Below, in pieces: positions 22,406 through 34,100 of a stretch of DNA of 64,000 nucleotides (positions are counted from its first letter, which is position 1; the number at the start of each line of letters is the position of its first letter). The stretch comes from Diploscapter coronatus (taxonomy: Eukaryota; Nematoda; Chromadorea; Rhabditida; Rhabditidae), in assembly GCA_964036155.1 (NCBI GenBank), contig OZ038422.1, positions 61,651,201 to 61,715,200 on the forward strand. Direction: 5' to 3'. Position numbers and translations under genes: made by a program. The notes beneath the pieces are model-generated. The model did no database searches. It was not told the DNA's origin and was given only the letters and a program-made list of their open reading frames with translations.

Positions 22406-25400
22406 ATGGCGTTGAATAAACGCGGCATCGTAGCGACATGTCTGCTGGGGGTGGCCGCTCTGCTCTTCCTGATTGGTATTTTGGCGATCATCGCTGTCCC
22501 CATCATCATCAACAGACAGGTCTTAGATGTGAGTTTTTTTCTAGACTTGAAGAAAATTATTATTTATTATCCTTTATCATCATGATAAAATAATTGAACT
22601 TATAATTTTTATCGTAAAAATCTTATTGAAAATATTTCTCGTTATAAAATGTGCTAATCTTGAAAAAAAAACTTTTCAGCAAACCTACGTCGGCTTCGTC
22701 AAAGATGGCAACAGGTCTGAGTACACGGACACGACGAAAAAGTGGATCAACCCACCATACAAAATGAACATGTACATTTGGTAAGTGAATTTTTTAGCTC
22801 AGACCTAAAAAATTTAAGGAACTCTTGAAATTATGAGCCAAAAATTTGATTTCAGGCTCTACAACGTGACAAATGCCCAACAAGTCATTCGGGGAGTTGA
22901 AAAGCCCAAACTGAAACAGATCGGACCTTTCGCCTTCGTGTAAGTGAAATTTTGAATTTTCATCTCAAAGAAGAAAATATATAAGAAAAAGGTGAAAAAA
23001 CTTTTTGCTATAGAAAATATCAAAATGGATTAAATTCTACAGAAAATAGTGATATTTTTAATTTCAGCGAAAAGCAGTACAAAACCGAGATCACATTCAT
23101 CAAGAATGACACGGCTGTGCTCTACAGAAACAACAAGACCTACTTCTTCAGTCAGGATTTGAGTTGCAAGGAGTGCTTGTTGGATATGAAGATTACCGTT
23201 CCCAATGTGCTATTCCAGGTAAGAGTAAAAATAGGGTTCTTGGAGAGTTGGTTCATTTTTGGGATGCGATGGTGTTGATAGAGAAAGGGGACGGACTTTA
23301 AGAATGGTAATGGGCGATATAACTCAACTTAAAAGTGAAATTATTTTCCTTAGCTTTTATTTTTTCTAGAAACTGATCGACTTTGTGATGGGTGCCGGAT
23401 GGGTTGTCAAAGAGATCGTAGAAATGGCCATCTCTACAACGGGGGAAATGCCTTTCGTCACCGTAAGTTCATTTTGAACAAAAATTCTAATTTTACAATG
23501 CTCTTCTTAAGAAAACAAATTCAGGCCCCAATTCGCGGGATCCTGTTCGACGGCTATTCCGATGAGCTGATAAACACGCTGTGCTCGAAACCGCTCATCA
23601 GCAAATTCTGCGGAACGCTGATTCCGAGAAAGATCGGATTTTTCTACGGACAGAACAACACCAATGATGGAGTGTACGAGGTCAACACCGGACTCACGGA
23701 TCCCTATTTGATAGGGAAGGTTGGTTTTAAAAACAAACGTTTGAAAACTATCCAATTACCGAAGATTCAAACTATGATTCTTTTTTTTTTCCAAATCATT
23801 ATTTTCTACTCGTACAAAGAATGCTATTTTGGTACTATTTGGCAAATTTGGTAACTTCCAGATGATCACCTACAACAACAGAACGGCAGCAAAGGATGGT
23901 GTGTGGGACGTCCCTAGGGCTGGAAATGTCAATGGTTCAGATGGGCAGATGTTCCCACCAGGGCTAAACGATCATGAAAGGCTGACCATCTTCGCCGGCC
24001 AGATATGTCGGTTAGGGTTTTTTTTTGTTGTTGAATTTTCAAGAACAGTTAGACAATTATCTCTCGAATAAAACCATATTTTTCCTATAGAAAATGACGT
24101 GACATATCGGGGGAAAAGGTTCAAGGGAGAAAATTTTAAAGAAAAACAAAAGCTATTGAGCTTCTTGAAAAAATTAAATTCAACTTTCCAGTTCGATCCA
24201 ACTCGAGTTCTACAAGCCCTTCGAAACTGACGGAGTGCCCGGCTACAGATACCTCATCCCAGCCGACCTCTACGATTATTCCATTTCCCAGAACCAGGAC
24301 TACTGCCATAAGAATTCCACTCCTCAATATTTTGCCGATCCGAAAGTGCAGATTCGTAAGAATAGTTTTTTTTGGAAAGATTTTATATTTTAGTCTGAAA
24401 TTTTACAAATAGACGCTCCTATAAGATTATTCTCTAAATTTTTGTTAGGTCTTCTTTCAAATTGGTTTTTTAAAATGATCATTTTCTGTAGATACTTCCC
24501 TAAATTTGTATCCTAAAATTTTTTCAGCCGGGTGCCTTCCGAACGGGCTCCTGGACGCGAGCAAATGTCTCCCTGGAGAACCGAGAATCTACATTTCCCA
24601 GGCCCATTTCTACTCATCTCCTAGAGAGGTATCATTTTCGAGGGTATCTTTGAAAATGTTTAAAGTTGTGACTTTTTTCTCAGGATACTTTTAATGGAAT
24701 TTCTCTCGATATTTGTGAAAATTTTTAAATTCGGATTTTTTTCAAAAACTTCAAAATTTTCAGGTCTGGTCCGCAGTGGAGGGATTGGATGAGCCAAACG
24801 CTGAGTACGATCAGACCTTCGTCGATCTGGAACCCACCACAGGTGTGCCAATTCAGGTACGAAAAATTGAATTTTTCAAAATGATCGATTTTGCAATTTT
24901 TGAACTTCAGGCCAAACGCGTCATGCAAATCAACGTCGGAATGATCAACACCACGTTTACGTAAGTTTCATATTTTTAATCTTGGTATGGAAAATTCCGG
25001 CTAAATTTGACAAGTGGTACGATATTTCCCCGTATCACTTTCATTCTTATAGACGATTTTCAGTGAAGTCGCAAAAATGAAGAATGCGATCGTTCCCGTG
25101 CTGTGGATGAACGAGACGGCCTACTTCGACCAAGAAACCAGGGACCAACTCGCCAATCAACTCGTTGCTATAAGGTGAAAATGTTTAATTTATGCTAGCT
25201 TTTAGAATTTAGAAAAGTTGTGTATATTTATACTAGTTTGATTATGAGGTGCAATTTTGAAATTTTAATTTTTTTCAGGAAATGGACTCGCACGGGAGTG
25301 ATGGTCTGTTTCGCTTTTGCAATCGCTCTTGTTCTGATCGTCATCGGCATGTACATCTACTACGCTAAGAAATCGGTATTTTTAATTCAACAAATATTTT

Positions 25401-25558
25401 TTAAATTAGCATAAAATTTGCTTTTTTCCGATCAGTTTAAATTTATCATTTTAAAAATCTTGCAGGCTGGATCCGAAGACACTGAGCCGATTCTCGGGCA
25501 TGAATACGCCCCGATCGACACGACGGACGAAGTCCCGGACCGGCATCAGGAAATCTAA
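22406..25558 (+). CDS. CD36/LIMP-2 family scavenger receptor
   Basis: Two-pass membrane glycoprotein of the CD36 / SR-B / LIMP-2 family (scav genes in C. elegans), which bind and move lipids or act in lysosomes. Fourteen exons join in phase: 22406-22528, 22680-22780, 22856-22939, 23068-23218, 23370-23462, 23525-23719, 23862-24010, 24192-24355, 24528-24628, 24764-24856, 24911-24960, 25064-25174, 25279-25375 and 25466-25558, giving 534 aa. Membrane segments lie at about 8-36 and 485-508, with a large lumenal loop between them. Typical landmarks are NPPYKMNMYIWLYNVTNAQ, KQIGPFAFVEKQYK, an SC-EC pair near 125, CSKPLISKFCG, and GLLDASKCLPGEPRIYISQAHF, the equivalent of the CD36 DIS-C...LS-PHF motif. 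Many N-x-S/T sites are present. The cytosolic tail carries DTEPIL and YAPI, resembling dileucine and YxxPhi endosomal-lysosomal sorting signals. Which scav paralogue it is cannot be fixed from sequence alone. Confidence 0.93.
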
Positions 25559-28176
25559 CTCGGTACGGGTCCGAACAGATACCAGAAGAAACGGGTATGC
25601 AAAAATACGACCACCTGAATCCCAAGGCCTAACTTATTCGATACTACCTTTATTTACCTCTGAAGTATTATCCTTCCTAAAAATGTTCCCTATGCATTTA
25701 TAGCAAAATGGTTAGATCACTGACTAAAATTCGGATTTACAGAATTTTAAATTCTAAAAATCCTAAATTGATTTTTTCAACGAGTATTGAAGTCCTAGAC
25801 AGGCGCTAAAATGATACATGTTTCCGAGAAAGAATTTCACTTATTTCTAAGGTTATTATTACTCTAACTTATAATTGTATACTTGGATAGTTATAAGCAT
25901 TTCAACTTATGCTTAGTTAGTCATAATATCTTTGCTCAGACATACTCGAAACATGCCTTTACTCCCAAATTTACTTGTGATGATTCTGCAGATTCTATTG
26001 AGTTTGTTTCTCTTTTCTCTCGGTTTTTCTTGTATATATTCATTTCTTTCCATAGAGAACAATGGATTTCAAATGAAGTTATTATTCGTAAAAAGTATTG
26101 TAAAAGCTAAATTTAAATGATTTTTGTCTAACAAGAAATAACATATCTACAAAAAAGAAAATTAGATAAAATATTCATTTATTAAGAAAATTAGCCTAAA
26201 CAAATTCGTGCATCTTAAAAATGTGAACCCATAAGCACATGATGACTTGAAAATTGCTTCGAGTTAGTGATTTGTGTTTGCTAAAGAATGCTAAGTTCTC
26301 CTTTTTCCTCCCAACAAGTGATTGTGCCGTACTCGAGCCGTCTTTGTGTTTGTCCTACGGATTTGGCATGTGTCTTGCGCTTCAGGGCAAATTCCTTCCA
26401 TTTTGCCCCGTAATTTTGAGGCAGAAAGTTCACTACGAAATTCCGGTTGGTTCTTGACAAAAATCAAGAATTTTCAAGAAACAAGGTAAAATTATAGCGG
26501 ATATGTTAAATATTTCACGTTCTTTGTTGTTTCTTTTCTGTATTTTTCTATTTTTTGGGTGTGACCAGATATTGCAGGTTTTAATCTATTCTGAAGCGCC
26601 AATATATCGCTTCTCTCCTTTTATTTTAGCTTGCTTTTTTCTTTTTACTCGCTTCTAACTCTTTCTATGCAGATTATCCTCTTGGGAAAAGTGTCAGAAC
26701 GGTAACGATAAAGTTTAAGAGAGGAAAAGAAATGGGAATCTGAACTGGTTTAAACCGATCTCTTTTCCTTTTATGAATGCAATTTCTATTCGGTTTTTGG
26801 ATGGGCTATCTAAAGGTCTAGATGCTACGCTTTTGTGCGGTAAGATTGAGGTTTTGTTCCACACTTTTAAGATGAGAACTTTTTTCAAAGGGCATTTTTG
26901 TTGAAAATTTACGATTTTTAAATAGTTTCTCAGGCTAAAATTTCCAATGATCGAATTTCCGGTAGCAAAAAATCCGAGAATTTATGCGCTCCGTTATGAA
27001 TCTCTCCAATTTGGTCAAGAAATACCAGTTTTTTTCGCGATCGCTCGCGCGTCCTTCCTCAGGCCTAATTTCGTCGAGTTTTTTCCTCGCTTACCGTCTT
27101 CCCGATGATGAGTCCGCAAAATCGCTTGAAAAGTCGCGTTCGGGTAAAATTGAGGCAAGAATAGGAGGAAAATAGCAATGGAAAATGAGAACGCTCTCTA
27201 TTTTCCACGAGGTTATTTAGTATTTTCGCTCAATTCCATTCTTTCATTCTTCAGTTTCTCCAATAGAAAATCCCCATATGATCGATTTCAGATTTATAGG
27301 CAGATTTTCGAGCGATTTTCGCTTATTTTTCGGTGCAAAAAATCACGTAAATTTTCACTTTCACTCCTTTGAACTGCGGATTTTGACCATTTTCAATATA
27401 TTTGTTTAGAAAATGGAAAATTTGAAAATTTTACGAAAAACCGGTTACCTTTGACCTATCTGCAAAAAATTCCGATCATAATGAAAATTCCAGTAATGTT
27501 CTTTGCTGTTTGTCAACACAGTGCATGATGCGCAGAGCGTGTGCTCTGCCTGTGTAACTTCTATTTCTTTGTTTCATCATTTCCCGGTCGTCGCTTTTCA
27601 GCACATTTTTTTTTCATTTCCCTCTGCTTTTTCATCGACTTTTCGACGATTTTCAGGTCGCTTGTCTCTTAATTCGGGTAAAAAACGCCTAATTTCTCAT
27701 TTTAAGACAACTCACTAATGGCATCTAGACGTTCCTGCCAGTTTCTAACTGTATCGATCGGAACTTTTGCTGGCCTTAGTAAATTATTGATTTCTGTAGA
27801 TCTTGGCAAATTGTGCATGTTTCTCGATGCATTCCATGTTTTCCGAGTCTTTCTGTGTTACTTTTCTTCGCCCCATTCTTACAGTCATTTACCCCTCGTA
27901 CGATGTATTCCAGTTTCCTTTTACCTTCGCCCCTCTTTACCGCGCAGCTCTTTTGCCTTTGGCAATAGACAGGTTGCAATACGACCCCACTTCACCTTTC
28001 CGAGAATTTCCCGCGCCGTGTTGTGGCATAGTCGACTAACCTCGACTGGAATGTTGTATTCCATTTATGACGTTCCTTTTCAGGCGACACCCGCTCGTCT
28101 CCTGACGTCGTATTTCTCCATTCGTCGTGCTAAAAGAGACGATCCAGTGGTTTGTGGTATTTTTCTCTGAACCCAG
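25559..28176. other. Intergenic region upstream of the large scaffold gene
   Basis: 2.6 kb after the scavenger-receptor stop, probably holding its 3' UTR and then the promoter of the next plus-strand gene. It contains a strong self-complementary word GCGATCGC near 27037 and CG-rich stretches around 27030-27130. Long open frames at 27503-28170 lack splice logic, coding bias and family resemblance. Confidence 0.55.
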
Positions 28177-28190
28177 CTCTCGGATAGCTA

Positions 28191-31100
28191 ATGGAATCTC
28201 ACACGATCAAGGAGGTCGACGGTTAGTCAAAATTTGTTTCTTCCAAAAATCTAGTATCATTGTTTACCCTGAACACCAAATAACAATTCTTTCTGTGGCT
28301 CACGATTTTTGGAATTTTCAATGATATTTTGAAATCCTCGACCAAATCATGACATTATTCCACGAACTTTCAAACGCTACACCATTTGTAAACATAAAAC
28401 TGCTACCATGGAAGCCGATACCCGCCAAGAAATGTAAAAACTCACTTGCCGAATCAACTAGCTGAGTTTGATTGCTTTCAAATTATTCTCGAAATCATGA
28501 TGGATTCTGTCTGAACCTTGCTGATCTTCGGAAATCTCTAGGTTCATGTCTGATTGAAGGTTCGCAGATAATAATTGTCTCTCGTCATGACCAAGTTTCT
28601 TGTTGTTTTCCAAGGCTCATGTTTGCCAACCCTGCCACCACTGCGCATGAGATTTAGATTTGTTTCTTCTCATTCTAATTTCCCTCCCCCTCCTTCTCTT
28701 CATACCCCAATCATCTCTCTTTCTCCATTCAAGGTTGTCCGCAATTCTACGTCCCTTTGTTTTCATCCTCCATCACGTATCTCTCACTTAGTCGTACTAT
28801 TTCTCGGGTTTCTAATTCTCTGAATCATATTTCTCTTTATTTATCATGTCCATCGCATCGTGCCCGCGCGCCTGTCCCCCTTGGGGATATACAACCTAAT
28901 CAATCCTTGAATAGGTGGTGACTGTTATGTACAGTTCTCTTAGGAATATTTTCAACCTTTTAACTCTGATCAAAATTAGCATTTGTGTAATTTTAGCCCA
29001 CTCCTTTCTTACGTATTATTGTTTTTATCATTGCGAGAAATGTTTGCGAAGCTTGTCATAACTATGCGCATTATTTATAATTTTGTGCTAATCCAAGCCA
29101 CGCCCCTGCTAGGTATTTGTTTGACAGATCGCTGCTTACAGTTTTTGCTAGTAGACGTAATTTGCGCTGGCTGTCTTGAGAAGAGAAGGTTTCATCGACT
29201 TCCCGCCGACTTCAGGCCCACGGACCACGCCCATTTCCTCTCCCCACCATCAATTCCTCCGCGTAGTGCTGTGATGCCTTTTCAGACGAAGCAGTAACCG
29301 TTTTTCCTCCTAGTTTCACCCACTTTCTTGACAATTCAGCTTACGGGAAAAAGTTGTGCGCGCGTGTGTGTGCAAAGTAATAAGGCATTTGTATTTTTGT
29401 ATTGTATTAGTGTTTCTCTTTTCCGAAAAATAACACCAAATTTTGCTTCTCTCAGTTCGGAAGCAAATTTTTGGCGCGTTTATTAAACTTAATTAAAAAT
29501 TCGTCATAGGTATTCTTACTCATTGCGCCTTTCAGCGTACCAATCTATAATGTTTCTAGCCCCAACATATATTTCTCTCACAAATTTATAATATGATCCT
29601 TCATTCAAGGCTTTATTGGTGTGTTATCAAATCGATAAATTGATCAAATCGTCATTTTGCTCATATTGGTTCGAGTTAGAGGCACGTTTTTGAGCGATTG
29701 CGTTTTGCGTGAGGAGGCTTTGCTGCTTTTGTGGCATCGCGCTCGCAGAGTCGATGTACAAATAGAAACGAAAAACGGCAATACGCCAAGCATAGAACCG
29801 AGAGGCAAATACGGATTGCAAATTTTCGAGCAGTACCTCAAGGGTTAGGTTCTAACTTCTGCTCTAAATACATAATTTCTTCTGTTTAATGGTTATAAAT
29901 CTTCTACTCATTAGACCACAAATTTAAACAGTACCTCAGGTATTAGGTTCTAGTTTTATATTTTTTTTCTAAAAACATTGTCTTCCCATTGCATTTTTGC
30001 ACTCTAGATCTGTTTTCATATTCATTATCAGCTAAGATGTAGCCCTTTTCTTTTATATTTTCCTATTCAATAGTTGTAAATTTCTAAATTTTCTACGCAT
30101 TAAACTATAAATAACGATTTTTCTGGTTTTTATAAGGAAAGCATTTTTCCTCCTAACCATTTTATTTCGTTCTCCTCTTCCTTCCGAAAGGTAATTTTTC
30201 CGTCTGCCAAAATCGTCGTCTATTTCCCATCTTTGCCCGAGTGCACGCGTTCGTTCGATTTTCTCCACAATGAAAACACGTTGATTTACAATAGCCTTGC
30301 GCAAGTTTTGAATTGCCTGCTTGCCTCGCTTCCCGCTTTTACCGACGAATTTCGCATTTTCGCCCCTTTTCTAGGATAATTTGCCTTACTTGAATTTGAA
30401 TCGATGCGCAAAATTCCTCCTCCCGATTGAATTCCAATTCGTCTTTTGTTGTTAAAGAATTTGCCACTAGAACCAACACACGCACACATAAACATGACGA
30501 GAAAAAAACCATTTCTAAACTTTTCTAACTGACATAAATTTTGTCGAGTATTTTTTTAAAAATAATCTGCCTCTTTGGATAAAAATACATACATTGCATC
30601 ATATTGTATCATTACTGATACAGTATAACTTCTCCCATAAACGATATTCCACAATAATCAGTCTAGTAAGTAAAAAATTGTCAGGACATATCGAATTGCA
30701 TTCCCTTACATATCAAATATTTGATATCGACTTCTTCACAATCATTCAGAATCGCAGCCTCTGCACCCTGATAGGGCGTGTCCGTCGTGTTGATTCTGCC
30801 TTCCTTCAGGTCTGCCCCTCTGCGCGCTTTCCTACTCCCCTGCCCTTTTCCCTATTTCCCCCACAATCTTCTCACTTTCTTATTATCGCCTCGACAATCA
30901 CTCTTTTCACAAAAATGCTTGCGCGCGCAGTCCCCCCTGTGTTTTCTACCAAAAATTTATATCAATTTTATCAATTTCCGTCGTATTGTATCGTCAGAAA
31001 GTTCGTATTTCGATTGGTCAAAAATCATCGATTTTTTGTTTCAAATTTGGTAAAAATGACCCGGTTCGGAATGAACTTGGGTCAAAAATATGGGGCTTGT

Positions 31101-34100
31101 TGGAAAATTCATTCACCTTTTTCTCAAGAAAATCAGTGAATTCTAAAAAAAAAAGTCGAAAATAGTCGAGTTCCGTCGGTTTTGTTGTATTCTTCCATTA
31201 AATTTTCGATAAATCATTTGTCGTACTTTGATTTGCTTACTCCCGCGCTCTACATGCCATATTTAGCTGAATCACTAATGCGCACCCCGCGCGCGTCCGC
31301 GTTTCTTTATTCCTTAATTTTCTCCTCATCACTTCCACCTATTGTGGCCATTTTGGAAAAGCATTAGTCCCGTTAGCATAATTGAGGTCGCGATGCGCGT
31401 CATTTTTACCCTACATACCCACTGCAGTGGTTTTTATCATTCCATTAAACTTGCCCTAAAATAAATTTTGATCATTGTTTAGTATGTCGAAAGTTTAATT
31501 ACACATTAAGCGATGATCTGTCGGTTCAAATTATATCAGTCGATACGTTTCCTAAGATGCGTTTGCCACCAGCGGATTTTCTGTAATCTTCTACCAACCT
31601 ATCTAGATTATATCTTATCATATCATATCAACGCTTGCCATCCACCTTTCGCTAATTATGTCGCCCCCCATCTTTACATCATCGTCGTTATCATTTTTGC
31701 ATTGCCATTACAAATTTTCCCGTCTTGTTTTCTGCAACCCCAGTCGAAGAAACTCGATGGTTTTACCGAATTCTCCACAACACCCATAACCGAAGCAGTT
31801 TTTCGCTCGATCAAATGTGACCTATTTTCGCGCGAGGATGAACCTATCCGCCGGCGGCCCTAGAAATCTACCCCCAAGCAGCACGCCCTTCTTGCGAGCC
31901 GTCCTCGATTTTTTTACCACTACGGGCGCAGACCCATAGCGCTTGCGCTGATAAATTGTCTCCTTGATCAGCACAGCACAGGCAGTAAAACTGAAGTTGA
32001 AACGGTCAAATCTCCCTAGCGAAGTAAATCAATGACAAGGACAAATCTCGAAGCAAATAAATCTTACCATTCGCGAAGTCGTGATGAAAACTCGATTAAT
32101 TTTCAATTCTCTACGGTTTTTAACCGTAATTTTGGTGTGAAAAAGTAGGTTAAAAGCTATTTTTGTAGAAGCACCGTCCGTGCAGGTGTACGTGCGACCG
32201 CTCGAAGTCACAGTACCAGCTGATTTCGAGGATTCTAAGTCCGGTGCTCCACAGGTAAATAATTCTAGTTTAGTCTCGAGGTTGAAATTATGCGGAACTG
32301 TAAAATTTCAGACAGGCACAACCAGCAGCTCAGGCATCGCATCCGAAAAGGAGAATTCCAAACCACCCACAGTTTGGTCCACGATGACAACGCAAATCGC
32401 CGCCGAGACATCGGTCAAACGATGGTCCATTCCCCCGGTCAAAACCGAAGAGGGACAGCCCCCTGGCCCAGTAAGTACCACTTACTTTACGACCAACTTG
32501 GTGTAGCGGATAGAAAAGTGGACTTACAATTTCGATTTTTGAAGAAATATCAATTTCTAGCTTATTTAATGTTTTTACACGAACTCATAGGGCCTAGTTT
32601 TGACACTTGGATCATAATTTTACAAGAATATTAAGTTATTTGGAGTATTTCTAGTCTGGCCTTATGAGATTTGCATCCTTTTGCCTGATTGTGAGAATTC
32701 GAAGAATATCGTCATCTCACTTCTCACAGGTATTGGTTGGCATTTCTTTGCACCCGATTTTTCCATTCATCTTACCTACGTATCGCGCACGTATTGTGTG
32801 TCATCCTTTGCCTTGCCTCATACTCCCATTTTAGTATCTTTGCCTGCCACCGCGCCTATCTGACTCATAGAAATTACCCAAATACTGTGCATATTTTTCA
32901 TAATCGTTTATCTTTTCCTATTTTTTGTCCGAAAAAATACCTATCCCACTTACGAAACTAGGGCGCGTCCTAGAATTTTTGAGACGACAGAATTTTTGAA
33001 ATAATTTTTTTGGGGAACAACCCTATCGATTTCACATAAAAGGTGTAGTAAGAAGCGACTCTCACGCCCTTTTTAAATTTATTTGGGTTTGATTTGATTG
33101 CCTAATTTGCATTTCAATGGGTTCTGGCTAGGTGCGCGTTTGGTCAAATAGTTAAACTTTGGTCTAACTAAATTATCTTTTGAGCTTGAGATTGAACCTT
33201 CAACAAAAATAAATTGTTAGATCGATAGGTGCTCATCAATTCCTCCAGGCCATTTGCAATCTCTTCCCATCCCTTCCCAAAAGAGAATATCCGGTTGCCT
33301 TTCTCTGCGACTTTCACCCGAAACAAATCAAAGGGAGACAGACTCAGTCAATCCACGAAAGAGACGAGTAAATTGGTCGTTTTGGGTGAATTTTCGGCAA
33401 ATAAATTGATTTTCAGCTCTTTTCTAGTTCCATTTTTCTCTAATAAGATATTTTTCTTGATCACTTTAAACTAGAAATATAACCGAAAATAAAGCCATCA
33501 AAATTTAATAAAATTCTCAAATTACGCTCTCCCTATTCATTATCATAGGATTACTGATCAGCTAGCTTACCTTACTCGTGTTCCCATTTTTTCACTTCCT
33601 AACTTTCCCTGGCATTGTCGATATTTGTGTGTGCCCTTTTGTAGAGAAGGTTAGCTTCTTTCTCTGCCAACTGGTTTTGCATTTCTCTTGAATCTCTTGA
33701 TTTATCGTGATATTTCCGTTTTTCTGCATTTCCGCATTGCATCCCTGTGGTATGCGCGCTCTTACCTAGTGATTTTCGAGCCACACCCTCTACGTCTAAC
33801 AATTCTATCAGAATTTCTGACTTTTCCGAGGAAAAAGAAATTTTAGCAAAAATTTACGATAATCGAGACAATTTTAGCAAAATGAACCTATTTTTAACAT
33901 GTTTTTTTTTTTTTTTTTTTTTAAATAAGATCAGACTATTGATTGGAAAAATTAGGTTAAAGTGATTAGGAAGTAAATTTAGTGAACTTTAAAGGATAGA
34001 ATTTTTTATTGATGACCTTGAAACGTAACTTTATCTAATCTTCAATTAGATTCGAGATCTTTAAAAGGTGAGATTTTAATGATATTTTTATCCTGGCATA

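Noticed and set aside
27718..28170. 150-codon open frame upstream of the large gene
   Set aside because: Overlaps another long frame in a different phase and shows no coding bias or recognisable sequence.
29627..29821. Gln/Asn-rich minus-strand frame containing MPQKQQSLLTQNAIAQ
   Set aside because: No upstream acceptor with a pyrimidine tract, no partner exon and no family match. It lies in the first intron of a plus-strand gene.
30594..31139. 181-codon open frame
   Set aside because: AT-rich, Phe/Ser/Tyr-biased translation typical of random frames, without splice context or similarity.
31840..31941. Frame starting MNLSAGGPRNLPPSSTPF as the first exon of the large gene
   Set aside because: It reaches a stop with no usable GT donor in the right phase. 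The ATG at 28191 gives a phase-1 donor that matches the exon at 32169.
32484..32560. A-box-like word (TTGGTGTAGCGGATAG) suggesting a tRNA gene
   Set aside because: No B box or cloverleaf partner follows, so no tRNA is called here or elsewhere in the window.
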